Positions 7,801 to 15,583 of a DNA stretch of 64,000 nt are shown here, in pieces. The position numbers and the translations under genes are program-made. How positions within the stretch are numbered: position 1 is the stretch's first letter; every line of letters begins with the position of its first letter. The notes under the pieces are model-generated. The model saw nothing but the letters and a program-made list of their open reading frames with translations. It was not told where the DNA came from and made no database searches. Origin of the DNA: Myxococcales bacterium (GTDB lineage: Bacteria; Myxococcota_A; Polyangia; Polyangiales; Polyangiaceae); assembly GCA_016191785.1 (NCBI GenBank), contig JACPVJ010000179.1, positions 38,197 through 102,196 of the forward strand, read 5' to 3'.

Positions 7801-9267
7801 TCAGGGCTTCAGCTCGTCGGCCCCGAGGTCCGGTGCGCCCTGGTCGTGCGTCTGACCGTCGAGGTCCACCCCCGCACCGGTCACGCTCGCACCTTTGTCG
7901 ATGGCGTTCGCCGCGCCGGCGGTCAGGTGAAAGTCCTTGCCCGCGTTCACCAGATAGGCGAGCGGTGTGCTCTGCAGGTTGTGGTCCACGGTGCCCTGCG
8001 CCCCGTCGCGCTGCGTGATCTTGTGGGTCAGGTTGTTCTGAATCACGGCAAAGGTCTCGGCGAACCGATAGTCGATCGAGCTGAAGAACTTGGTGGCGCC
8101 GCTGCCGTGGAGCACCGTGTTGTGGAAGACCTGCGGCTGCTTGGCGATGTGAAGCTCGATCCCCGTGTCGTAAAACGCGTGATTCGCCCAGATCACGTTG
8201 TTGCGGATCACACCGTCGTAGTGCGCGAGCTTGGCGCCGCCGTAGGGCTTGTCCGGGTACGCGCGATCTCCGATGCCGCCGCCGAGCCCGAAGCCCACGC
8301 CCCGCGCGCAGTCGATGATGGTGTTGTTCTCGACCACGGTGTCGCGGGCGCCCTTCCAGAAGTGGATGGCGTGCTCGGCCAGGCCACCGTTGTCGCAATA
8401 GATCCCCTCGAAGCGGTTGTTCCGGACCACCCACTTCCAGCCCGCGTGCACGTCGATGCCGCCGGTGTAGCAGCCCCCGCAGCAGCTCTCGACTTTGGGC
8501 CGCCCCGCGGCAGTCATCACGAACTCCGAGCACTCGACGCGCCCCTCGTCGATGTATCCCGGCGTCGACCCGTTGGGGTTCACCTTGATGAACTGCTCGC
8601 CGTTGTCGATCAGGCGCGCGCCGTACACCACCAGGTTCTTCACGTCTTGGCCCGCGCCAGGCGGATACGCATGAATGGCGTGATCGACCGCGTGCGTGAG
8701 GGTGACGTGCGCGATGGTGACGTTGCTGGCGCTCACGGCCACGAGCTCGTTCACCGCGTACTTGCCGTCGATGATCACCTTGCTCGCGTCGTTCGACGCC
8801 GAGCGCAGGCTCACCCCCGCCTTGCCCAGCTGCAGGGTCGACGTGATGGCGTACGTCCCGTCGGCGAGCACGAGGGTCGACCCCGCCGCGGCGCCCATCA
8901 CCATCGAGTGCAGGTTGCCCGCGTCCGAGGGCTTGGCGTTGATCACCGCGCCGGTGGGCGCCGGCAGGGCCGGGCAGGCCAAGCTCGCGCCGCCGCTGCC
9001 GCCGGTCCCGCTGCCGCCGGTCCCGCTGCCGCCGGTTCCGCTGCCGCCGGTTCCGCTGCCGCCGGTTCCGCTGCCGCCGGTCCCGCCGCCGCCGGTCCCG
9101 CTGCCGCTGCTGCCCCCCGCGCCGCCGCCGCCGCTGGCGCTGCCGCCGCTGCCCGCGCTCCCGCCACTGCTGGCGCCCCCGGTCGACGAGCTCGAGCCCG
9201 AGTCGTCGTCGGAGCCACACGCTGCAAGTCCGAGAAACAAGAAGCCCGCCGCGATCACGCTTCGCAT
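7801..9267 (-). CDS. Right-handed beta-helix surface lipoprotein
   Basis: A 488-residue exported protein. The signal ends in lipobox LAAC, followed by a Gly/Ser/Thr linker with repeated GTGGS and then a pectate-lyase-like parallel beta-helix. Helix evidence: GSTLVLADGTYAITSTLQLG, IIDGKYAV, and rungs such as VVRNNRFEGIYC, VVENNTIIDCARG, VIRNNVIWANHAFYDTGIE and QVFHNTVLHGS, ending with DLGADE. The DGTY entry and NNT/NNV rungs are typical of polysaccharide lyases and carbohydrate-binding helices, but no lyase catalytic triad is assigned here. It is divergent from the MopE-like gene with 78 bases between starts. The last base of the HTH gene lies two bases from its stop, so the two genes converge. 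Confidence 0.82.
   Translation of the reverse strand: MRSVIAAGFLFLGLAACGSDDDSGSSSSTGGASSGGSAGSGGSASGGGGAGGSSGSGTGGGGTGGSGTGGSGTGGSGTGGSGTGGSGTGGSGGASLACPALPAPTGAVINAKPSDAGNLHSMVMGAAAGSTLVLADGTYAITSTLQLGKAGVSLRSASNDASKVIIDGKYAVNELVAVSASNVTIAHVTLTHAVDHAIHAYPPGAGQDVKNLVVYGARLIDNGEQFIKVNPNGSTPGYIDEGRVECSEFVMTAAGRPKVESCCGGCYTGGIDVHAGWKWVVRNNRFEGIYCDNGGLAEHAIHFWKGARDTVVENNTIIDCARGVGFGLGGGIGDRAYPDKPYGGAKLAHYDGVIRNNVIWANHAFYDTGIELHIAKQPQVFHNTVLHGSGATKFFSSIDYRFAETFAVIQNNLTHKITQRDGAQGTVDHNLQSTPLAYLVNAGKDFHLTAGAANAIDKGASVTGAGVDLDGQTHDQGAPDLGADELKP
8995..9099. repeat. 15-bp tandem repeat (7 units) encoding Gly/Ser/Thr linker
   Basis: Seven head-to-tail copies of a GCTGCCGCCGGTYCC-like unit inside the beta-helix lipoprotein gene. 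They encode GTGGS repeats on the minus strand. The third-position C/T changes are silent. It is likely to vary in copy number by slippage, altering the spacer between lipid anchor and folded domain. Confidence 0.85.
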
Positions 9268-9345
9268 GCGCTCAGGGTAAGGGATGAGCGCGGGCACGTC
9301 ACGAGCAAGAGCGGCACGTGGTACTCTCTCGGGGGAGTCGTCGAC

Positions 9346-10584
9346 GTGCGGCAAGGTGTTCGAACGCGCGCTGGCCTGGTGCTCACGCTCGGCACCTTGG
9401 CGGTCTTCGCCGCCTGCGGGCAGACGGAGGTGGACGCGCCGAAGACCGATGCGTCGGCAGGAGGGTCCGGCGGCGCGACGGGCGGTTCGGCGGGCGGCTC
9501 GGCGACAGGCGGCTCGACGGGCGGGGCTGCACCGATCGAGACCGAGACGTGTGCAGACGGAACCGACAACGACAAAAACGGGCAGACCGACTGCGCGGAC
9601 CCGGACTGCTTCGGGGAGTGTAACTGCGAGCTGAACGAGGACTGCAGCAACGGAATTGACGACGACTGCGACGGCCTGGCGGACTGCAAGGACCCGGGCT
9701 GCAACGCGAACCACTGCTGCTCCGGTGCCGGGCCCAAAGCGGAGAGTTGCGCCAACGGCATCGACGATGATTGCGACGGAAAGACCGACTGCGCGGATTC
9801 GGACTGCGCGAGCGACGCATGCTGCGGCGACGCGGGCACGCTGCCCGAGAGTTGCGGGAACGGCGTCGACGACGACTGCGACGGGAAGGCCGACTGCTCC
9901 GACCCGGACTGCGCACCGAGCGCGTGCGCCTGCACGCAGCCGTCGGACTGCGCAATCCCGGACAACCTCTGTCTGATGCGGACCTGCGAGAGTGGCGCCT
10001 GTGGGACGAAGCCGCTGGGCCCCCTGGTGTACATCAAGCCCGACCCGTCACCCGGCAACTGCCGCAGCTTCGCGTGCGGGGGCGACGGGGGGTCGACCGA
10101 GCAATTCAGCGACTCCGACGCCCCTCCGCAAGTCGAGCCTTGCTTTCAGGTGTCCTGCTTCGACGGCGCTCTCCAGGGCTGGGCGGCCGACGACGGCACA
10201 CCCTGCGGCAGCGGGCTCAGCTGCAAGAGAGATTGTCCTTCCTCGGCCTGCAAGAGCCGATGCGTCGGCTGCCAGGACGCCTCGACCTGCCCGGCCGGCG
10301 ATGAGTGCAAGGCGGCCAAGTGCTGGGCGGGAGTCTGCGGCTTCGCCTTCGTTCCCACCGGGCACCTCACCTCGGGGAACAAGGCGCACGACTGCGTGGC
10401 CCATGTGTGCGACGGGCAAGGCACCGCGGTAACCAAGATTGACGACGCGGATCTTCCCGACGACGGCAACCCTTGCACCTTTGACCTGTGCGCCAGCGGT
10501 GCGAGCAGCTTCACCAACGCGCCTGCCGGAACACCGTGTGGTGGTGGGCAGACGTGCAACGGCAGCGGCAAGTGCGGGCCTTGA
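9346..10584 (+). CDS. MopE-like Cys/Asp-rich metal-binding lipoprotein
   Basis: A 412-residue exported protein with lipobox VFAACG, a short Gly/Ser/Thr linker, then four copies of a C-x-(D/N)G-x-D-(D/N)D-C-(D/N)-G-x-x-D-C motif (for example CSNGIDDDCDGLADC and CANGIDDDCDGKTDC), the putative metal-binding motif common in myxobacterial surface proteins and in MopE. The C-terminal half is also Cys-rich (CRSFAC, CKRDC, CVGCQDASTC, CDGQG), suggesting many disulfides. The acidic loops probably bind calcium. The GTG start is favoured by the purine-rich GGGGAG about ten bases upstream and the immediate signal sequence. No enzymatic motif is seen. Confidence 0.82.
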   Translation: MRQGVRTRAGLVLTLGTLAVFAACGQTEVDAPKTDASAGGSGGATGGSAGGSATGGSTGGAAPIETETCADGTDNDKNGQTDCADPDCFGECNCELNEDCSNGIDDDCDGLADCKDPGCNANHCCSGAGPKAESCANGIDDDCDGKTDCADSDCASDACCGDAGTLPESCGNGVDDDCDGKADCSDPDCAPSACACTQPSDCAIPDNLCLMRTCESGACGTKPLGPLVYIKPDPSPGNCRSFACGGDGGSTEQFSDSDAPPQVEPCFQVSCFDGALQGWAADDGTPCGSGLSCKRDCPSSACKSRCVGCQDASTCPAGDECKAAKCWAGVCGFAFVPTGHLTSGNKAHDCVAHVCDGQGTAVTKIDDADLPDDGNPCTFDLCASGASSFTNAPAGTPCGGGQTCNGSGKCGP

Positions 10585-10694
10585 CGAGTCGCGCGCTCGG
10601 GCGATCGTCCGAGGGCGAAGCACGCCGGCGCGACCCTCCGCGCGGCGCGACGGAAAGGCGATCCCGACGATGGTCGTGGAAGACTCTCGTCGGG

Positions 10695-11180
10695 ATGAAC
10701 CGTCGGGTGCCGGCCCTCGCCCTGGCGCTCGCCGCCGCGGGCTGCGGCACGCACGCGACCGCGTACCTTCACCGGGGCGGGAAGGTCCAAGGGACGATCG
10801 CCGAGGCGACATCCGAGCACCTCGTGCTCGAAACGGAGGACGGGCGGCGGGTCACCGTTCTCCGACGAGACGTGGAAGAACTGCGCCACCCAGGGATACC
10901 CGCGATGGTCGGGGGCGGTCTGATCACCGTTGTGACGATCCCGGTGACGGTCACGACCGCCACGACCCTGGACTGCAGCACAGGGAACGACGCCTGCCAG
11001 AAGGCGCGAGCGGCGATCCTGATCCCATCGGTCGCGCTGTTGGGGACGGGCATCGGGATGATCATCTGGGGTCTGACGACGCACGAGGAATCGCGATCAC
11101 GGTTGAAGGCCGCGAGCAGCGACGTGCCGAGTCGCGAGCCCCCTCCGGCGCAGCGCAGCGAGTGGTACCCTCCGTTCTGA
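10695..11180 (+). CDS. Small lipoprotein with two hydrophobic segments
   Basis: A 161-residue protein, not recognised. It begins MNRRVPALALALAAAGCGT, a lipoprotein signal. A small beta domain follows (GGKVQGTIAEATSEHLVLET, RRVTVLRRDVEEL), resembling a short SH3-like or barrel strand set. Two hydrophobic stretches at about residues 70-90 (MVGGGLITVVTIPVTVT) and 113-130 (ILIPSVALLGTGIGMIIWGL) may insert in the membrane. The tail is polar. The same layout (lipobox, small beta unit, paired membrane helices) is common in myxobacterial hypothetical proteins. It starts 110 bases after the MopE-like gene and may be cotranscribed. Confidence 0.65.
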   Translation: MNRRVPALALALAAAGCGTHATAYLHRGGKVQGTIAEATSEHLVLETEDGRRVTVLRRDVEELRHPGIPAMVGGGLITVVTIPVTVTTATTLDCSTGNDACQKARAAILIPSVALLGTGIGMIIWGLTTHEESRSRLKAASSDVPSREPPPAQRSEWYPPF

Positions 11181-11227
11181 CCGCGCCGCGATCGATCACG
11201 GGGTCACGCTTTGTGACCCACACGACT

Positions 11228-11465
11228 TGGCCGCCTCGCCACGCCGGCCGCACGCAACCGGGCGGTCGCGGCCGCAGCGGGGACAATCCATGGGGGGCAC
11301 GCCGCGTGACCCTCACGACTTGGCCGCCACCCGGTCGTTCCTTGCAGGGCAACGCCGTGCCCGTCACGTTTTGGCCGCCACCCGGTCGTTCCTTGCAGGG
11401 TAACGCCGTGCCCGTCACGTTTTGGCCGTCACCCGGTCGTTCCTTGCAGGGCAACGCCTTGCCCC
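11228..11465. repeat. 51-bp tandem repeat array
   Basis: Copies of TGGCCGCCACCCGGTCGTTC followed by CTTGCAGGGCAACGCCGTGC and CCGTCACGTTT begin at 11321, 11372 and 11423, exactly 51 bases apart, with only a few substitutions. A diverged partial copy starts at 11228. No unique spacers separate the units. Function is unknown. Confidence 0.85.
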
Positions 11466-11515
11466 CAACGCTTCGGGCGCCGCGCCGAGGGGTGCGCGGG
11501 CCTTAAATGAAGCGT

Positions 11516-11550
11516 CCCCCCCAATCGCGCGGAGCGCGATTCTGGGGGGG
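11516..11550. terminator. Strong hairpin between convergent genes (possible bidirectional terminator)
   Basis: AATCGCGC-GGA-GCGCGATT forms a perfect eight-base stem, extended by C7 and G7 clamps with a two-base bulge on the right arm. No T-tract follows on either strand, so it is not a textbook intrinsic terminator, but its place between converging genes fits transcript end formation. Confidence 0.45.
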
Positions 11551-11586
11551 ACCGGCGCCGCGGAGCGGCGACGAGGGGGGGCAGCC

Positions 11587-12246
11587 TCACTTCTCGTAGA
11601 GCTGCGCCGCCGCGATGCCCGAGCCGCCGGCGACTTCGAGCACCATCTTGACCGGAACGGCCATCGGGAACGCGTTCTTGTAGCAGTTCGGCTTCTTGCC
11701 GAGCACCGCCTGCGCGCCCGTGTCCTGATCGTTCGCGAGCACCATCGCCGAGCCCGGGATGGGCGTGACGGCGACGAACTTCACGTTGACCTCGGTGACG
11801 GCCGGGAGGCCCGACGCGACGACCGTGTAGCACTTGCCGGGTTGCAGCTGGATCTGCGACTCGAGGACCTGGCCTTGCTGGAAGTTCCCGGCGAGCGCCG
11901 AGCCCACCGGCTTGCTGCCCGGGACTGCGTGCTGCGTCGCCATCTGGTTGAGAACCTGCGTGGCCGCGCCGGCCAGCATCGGATCGACCGGCTGAGCCTG
12001 ACCACCGCCCGCGGGGGGCGCGGTCGGAGCCGCGGTCGGCTGCGCCGTTGGCTGAGCGGTGGGCTGCCCACCCGGCTGCTGCTGGTAGCCGCCCGGCTGC
12101 TGCTGGTAGCCGCCCGGCTGCTGCTGGTAGCCGCCCGGCTGCTGCTGATAGCCCGCCGTCTGGGCGTCGCTGTCCTTCTTCTTGCAACCCACGCCGCCGC
12201 TGAGAACGACCGCTCCGACCAAACCAAGGATGAACCCGTTTCGCAT
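11587..12246 (-). CDS. Lipoprotein with QQQPG tandem repeats
   Basis: A 219-residue exported protein of unrecognised function. The signal ends in a lipobox (GGVGC) followed by KKKDSD. Four GYQQQPG heptapeptides come next, then a Gln/Pro/Thr linker (QPTAQPTAQPT), and a folded C-terminal domain from about residue 90 with two Cys (GKCYTVV, PNCYKNAF) that could pair. The C-terminal domain resembles conserved myxobacterial secreted domains of unknown role. GAGGAG lies six bases upstream of the ATG, a strong ribosome site. The repeats likely form a flexible spacer across the periplasm or cell surface. Confidence 0.75.
   Translation of the reverse strand: MRNGFILGLVGAVVLSGGVGCKKKDSDAQTAGYQQQPGGYQQQPGGYQQQPGGYQQQPGGQPTAQPTAQPTAAPTAPPAGGGQAQPVDPMLAGAATQVLNQMATQHAVPGSKPVGSALAGNFQQGQVLESQIQLQPGKCYTVVASGLPAVTEVNVKFVAVTPIPGSAMVLANDQDTGAQAVLGKKPNCYKNAFPMAVPVKMVLEVAGGSGIAAAQLYEK
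12071..12154. repeat. 21-bp tandem repeat (4 units) encoding GYQQQPG
   Basis: Four consecutive 21-base units, nearly identical, within the preceding lipoprotein gene. The unit length keeps frame, so copy-number changes would only alter linker length. Confidence 0.85.
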
Positions 12247-12412
12247 GACAACTCCTCGCTCGCGCCTCTCGTGCCGTTTCGCACGCGCGGCGACTCGAGC
12301 CGCGGAAGGCTACAATTAGACGGGCAGCGGGGTAAAGCTCGTCACGCGGAGCGCAAAAACCCGCGGAACCCGAGGGAAACCCGGGAGAAAACCGAGCGAC
12401 GACCCGGTGCAG

Positions 12413-14725
12413 TCAGGGGAGGCTGACCGTGCCGGGGGCCCGATCGACGCCCCCGCTGTGCTCGGTCTTGGGTGCGCCGGTGGTGGATTCGAACACGTGC
12501 AGGCTCCAGGTGGCCCCGTCGGCGGCCGCCGGCGCTCCGGTCGGGAGGGCGTAGGTCTCGGTGCCCTCGGCGTCGACGAAGATGCCGTAGGTCGGCATGT
12601 CGTCGCGGCTGGTGTAGGGCCCGCCGTGTCCGAGCGAGGCGCAGCCGTACGTGTTGTTTCCGGCCGGCGTGTACTTGTCGTTGCCGCCGAGGTTGATCAG
12701 GCCACCGGCGCCTTGCGAGTTGCCGCAACCGAGCGAGAGCCCGGGCGCGGTGTAGTCGTCGTCGCCGCCGAGATCGACGTGCAACGCGCCAGAGAAGTCG
12801 TGCCCCACTCCGATGCTGGTGGCGCGGATCGGGAAGTCCTTGTTGTAGACGTCGTCGCCCGCGCGATCGAAGTGCGCGCCGAGGGCGAAGTGCGCGCTGG
12901 CGCCCTGCACGTACCAGAGGCCCTTGTACGTGTCGTTGCCCGCCTTGTCGGTGAAAAGGCCGAACCCGAGCCAGTAGCCCGAGCCCTGGGCGAACACGCT
13001 GGCGGTGTACGCGTCTTTGCCCGCGCGGTCGTACAGCACGCCGTGCCCGCCGCCCATGTAGAGGCCCTTGGCGTCGTCGCGGCGACCGAACCCGGCGCCC
13101 TGACACATGCTGGTGTTGCCCTCTTTCGGCAGCTGCGCCGAGGGGTAGAGCGAGTCGCCGCCCACCTTGGGATCGCCCGGGTCGGCGAACCAGGTGTCGT
13201 CGCCGCCGCCGTCGACCGCGACCCCCACGCCGTGCACGTAGCCGAAGCCTTGCGAGGCGTAGAAGGTTCGATACTCGTCGTTGCCGGCGACGTCGATCAG
13301 CGCGCCAATGCCCCACATCGCCGAGCCCTGGCTGGTGTTCTCGGCGACGTACTTGTCGGCGCCGCCGCCGTCGAAGAGCACGCCCAGGCCCATGGCGCCC
13401 GCGCCCTGGGACAGCGCGAGCGAGGCGTAGACGTCGGCCTCGGCGCCCAGATCCCAGAGCAGACCCACGCCCAGAATGCCGCTGCCCTGGCGGCCGACGC
13501 GCGACAGGGTCTGCCCCATGGCGCCGCCCAGGCCGTAGCGCCCGGCCGCGTCCGACGGGGGTCGAGTGGCGGTGTCGAGCGAGTCGGGCACGATCGAGTA
13601 GCCGTAGTGGTCCTTGCCGCCGAGATCGACGGCCACGCCGACGGGCAGATCCCGGCGCCCGGCTCCGACCGGAACCTCGTAGGTGTCGTCGCCACCGAGC
13701 TCGAGGAAGAGCGCGCTCTTCTCGGCCAGGTGACCGCCGAGATAGCTGTCTGCGCTCGGACCCCCGATCACCACGGCGCCGATCGGCGTGTCGATGGCGA
13801 TGGGCGAAGACGACGTGCCGGCGAACTTGCCGAGGTCGGCCGCCTCGACCGCGCGGGCCACCAGCGCCGCCGCGGTGGCGATGCGCTTCTCGTCCACCTT
13901 CTTCAGGTACTCGACGGTGGTCTTGTCCACCGTGAACGGCTCGGTGGGGATGATCACGAAGCTGTAGACGCGGCTCAAGAAATCGAGCTCGTCGGACACG
14001 TCGGTGGCGACCGCCGCGCGCACCTCACTGGCCGCGTACGCCAAGGTGCCCAGCACCGGCACCAGCGCCTGTTGCAGATCGAGGGGCACGCCCTTGGTCT
14101 GGGCGCTGAGCGATGCGACGTCGCCCGCGCCGAGCTTGGCCAGCGCGGCGGCCAGCGGCGACGCCTCGGCCAGGGTCGACTCCCAGCCGTCGAGCTTGGC
14201 GCAGGCGTCGATGGCGTGACCTTTGCGCACCGACGCCGCGAGCACGACGCTCGACACGGTCTCTTTCCCGTCGAGCGCCGCGTCGAGGTACCCCTCGGTC
14301 TCTTGGGCGAAGCCCGGGATCCTGAGCAGGCCCTGGTGCAGCGGGCGGAAGCTCGGCAGCTGGTAGGCGTCGCTGGCGAAGATCGGCTTCCAGATCGCCA
14401 TCGTCGCGTCGGAAAAGCCGTAGCCGCAGCGATCGATGCCGGCCTTGCCGAGCGCGTCGTCCAGGGCGTCGGCGACCGCGGGCTTCTTCGCCGGGCAGCT
14501 GGCGTCGCCGGCCGGCGCCGCGACGGCGGGCGACTTCACGCACACCGCGGCCAAGGGTTGAATCACGTCTCCCGCTTCGCCCGCGCCGCCGCCGGTGCCA
14601 CCCGCGTCGCCGCCGCCGGCGCCACCGGTGGACGATGAGCCGCCCCCGTCGTCGTCACCGCCGCACGCCGCAAGCACCACACCCGTCAGAAGCGCGACCA
14701 CGCCCAGCCCCGAGAGCACCCGCAT
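12413..14725 (-). CDS. Large lipoprotein with about twelve DxxGxDxY repeats
   Basis: A 770-residue exported protein: lipobox VLAACG, an acidic and Gly-rich linker, an unrecognised alpha-rich domain (about residues 50-330) with several Cys, then a repeat domain to the C-terminus. The repeat core is hydrophobic-D-x-x-G-x-D-x-Y, seen as LGGDDTY, LGGKDHY, GGGADKY, VAGNDEY, GGGDDTW, RAGKDAY, KAGNDTY, RAGDDVY, LGGDDDY and LGGNDKY. Each is usually preceded by QG-x-G and G-x-G-x turns about 20 residues earlier. Regular Asp/Gly turns with hydrophobic strands suggest a beta-solenoid that binds calcium, loosely reminiscent of RTX repeats but with a different consensus. No catalytic motif is visible. Confidence 0.75.
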   Translation of the reverse strand: MRVLSGLGVVALLTGVVLAACGGDDDGGGSSSTGGAGGGDAGGTGGGAGEAGDVIQPLAAVCVKSPAVAAPAGDASCPAKKPAVADALDDALGKAGIDRCGYGFSDATMAIWKPIFASDAYQLPSFRPLHQGLLRIPGFAQETEGYLDAALDGKETVSSVVLAASVRKGHAIDACAKLDGWESTLAEASPLAAALAKLGAGDVASLSAQTKGVPLDLQQALVPVLGTLAYAASEVRAAVATDVSDELDFLSRVYSFVIIPTEPFTVDKTTVEYLKKVDEKRIATAAALVARAVEAADLGKFAGTSSSPIAIDTPIGAVVIGGPSADSYLGGHLAEKSALFLELGGDDTYEVPVGAGRRDLPVGVAVDLGGKDHYGYSIVPDSLDTATRPPSDAAGRYGLGGAMGQTLSRVGRQGSGILGVGLLWDLGAEADVYASLALSQGAGAMGLGVLFDGGGADKYVAENTSQGSAMWGIGALIDVAGNDEYRTFYASQGFGYVHGVGVAVDGGGDDTWFADPGDPKVGGDSLYPSAQLPKEGNTSMCQGAGFGRRDDAKGLYMGGGHGVLYDRAGKDAYTASVFAQGSGYWLGFGLFTDKAGNDTYKGLWYVQGASAHFALGAHFDRAGDDVYNKDFPIRATSIGVGHDFSGALHVDLGGDDDYTAPGLSLGCGNSQGAGGLINLGGNDKYTPAGNNTYGCASLGHGGPYTSRDDMPTYGIFVDAEGTETYALPTGAPAAADGATWSLHVFESTTGAPKTEHSGGVDRAPGTVSLP

Positions 14726-14779
14726 GAGGCGCCGAGCTTAGCGTGGAACCGGGGCTCGTCCAGCGCTACCTTCGGCGGC

Positions 14780-15583
14780 GTGCGCTTCGCCCTGTTCAGC
14801 GATCAGCATTTCGGACCCAAGGCGTTCTTCGCGGGCAAGCTGCGCAAGCTGAGCCACGAGGCCGGCACGCTGACGCGGGCGTTCGTCGAACGGATGAACG
14901 CGGTCGAGAAGCCCCAGCTGGTCGTGAACCTGGGAGACGTGCTCGAGGACGAGAGCCCCGAGCGTGACCGCGCCCGCTACGGCGAGTTCTTGCGGATCGC
15001 GAACCAGCTCACGGCGCCGTTGATCCACGTGGCCGGAAACCACGACCAGATCCACCTCTCGGAGGACGACCTCCGCGGGCTCTGGCGACACTCCGGCCCT
15101 CTCCATTTCAGCCGCGACGTGGGCGGCGTGCACTTCGTGGTGCTGAACACCCTCGAAACCAAGGACGTGTGCGTGCGCTTGCCCGAGGCGCAGCTCGAGT
15201 GGGTCGAGCGAGACCTGGCGGCGGCCCGACGGCCCGCGGTGGTGCTGATGCACCACCCGGCGAGCGAGCAAGATCTGACGGGGAACCGCTGGTTCGAGAA
15301 GGCGCCCCACATCTGCCGCGTGGCCGAGCGGCGCGAGCTGCGGCGCCTCTTCGAGCAGAGCGGCAAGGTGGTCGCGGTGTTCAACGGGCACGCGCACTGG
15401 AATCACCTGGACGTGATCTCGGGCATCCCCTACGTGACCCTGCAGAGCCTGATCGAGAACCTGGACGAGGACGCGCCGGGTCGGCCCGCGGCCTGCTTCG
15501 CCGTGGCCGATCTCGAGCCCAAGCGACTGATCGTGCGCGTCGAGGGCGCGGAGCAGGCGCGCTATCAGCTCGAGCTGGGCTGA
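14780..15583 (+). CDS. Calcineurin-like metallophosphoesterase
   Basis: A 267-residue cytoplasmic protein with the ordered motifs of the superfamily: FSDQHFG (D-x-H), VNLGDVLED (GD; usual second Asp replaced by Glu), VAGNHDQ (GNHD), MHHPAS (H), and FNGHAHWNH (GHxH). These supply the two-metal centre. Substrate could be a nucleotide, phosphodiester or phosphoprotein; the sequence does not say. The GTG start gives a first strand RFALFSDQH directly, with no signal peptide. Its 3' end overlaps the 3' end of the convergent lgt gene by 19 bases. Confidence 0.85.
   Translation: MRFALFSDQHFGPKAFFAGKLRKLSHEAGTLTRAFVERMNAVEKPQLVVNLGDVLEDESPERDRARYGEFLRIANQLTAPLIHVAGNHDQIHLSEDDLRGLWRHSGPLHFSRDVGGVHFVVLNTLETKDVCVRLPEAQLEWVERDLAAARRPAVVLMHHPASEQDLTGNRWFEKAPHICRVAERRELRRLFEQSGKVVAVFNGHAHWNHLDVISGIPYVTLQSLIENLDEDAPGRPAACFAVADLEPKRLIVRVEGAEQARYQLELG

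Larger units (their letters stand above)
11181..11586. other. Gene-free convergent region with tandem repeats and hairpin
   Basis: About 400 bases between two convergent lipoprotein genes. It holds a 51-bp tandem array with a diverged upstream copy and a long G/C-clamped hairpin. A reading frame stays open on the minus strand across the array because the unit is a multiple of three, but its product is repetitive and Arg/Pro-rich with no start signal, so I do not call a gene. Confidence 0.7.

Noticed and set aside
8995..9099. Tandem repeats as a CRISPR array
   Set aside because: Units are contiguous, 15 bases long and encode a Gly-rich linker; no spacers and no cas genes. The same holds for the arrays at 11.3, 58.3 and 63.8 kb.
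11062..11454. 130-residue minus frame over the 51-bp array
   Set aside because: Open only because repeat units are multiples of three; no ribosome site, no signal, and it overlaps the end of a real gene.
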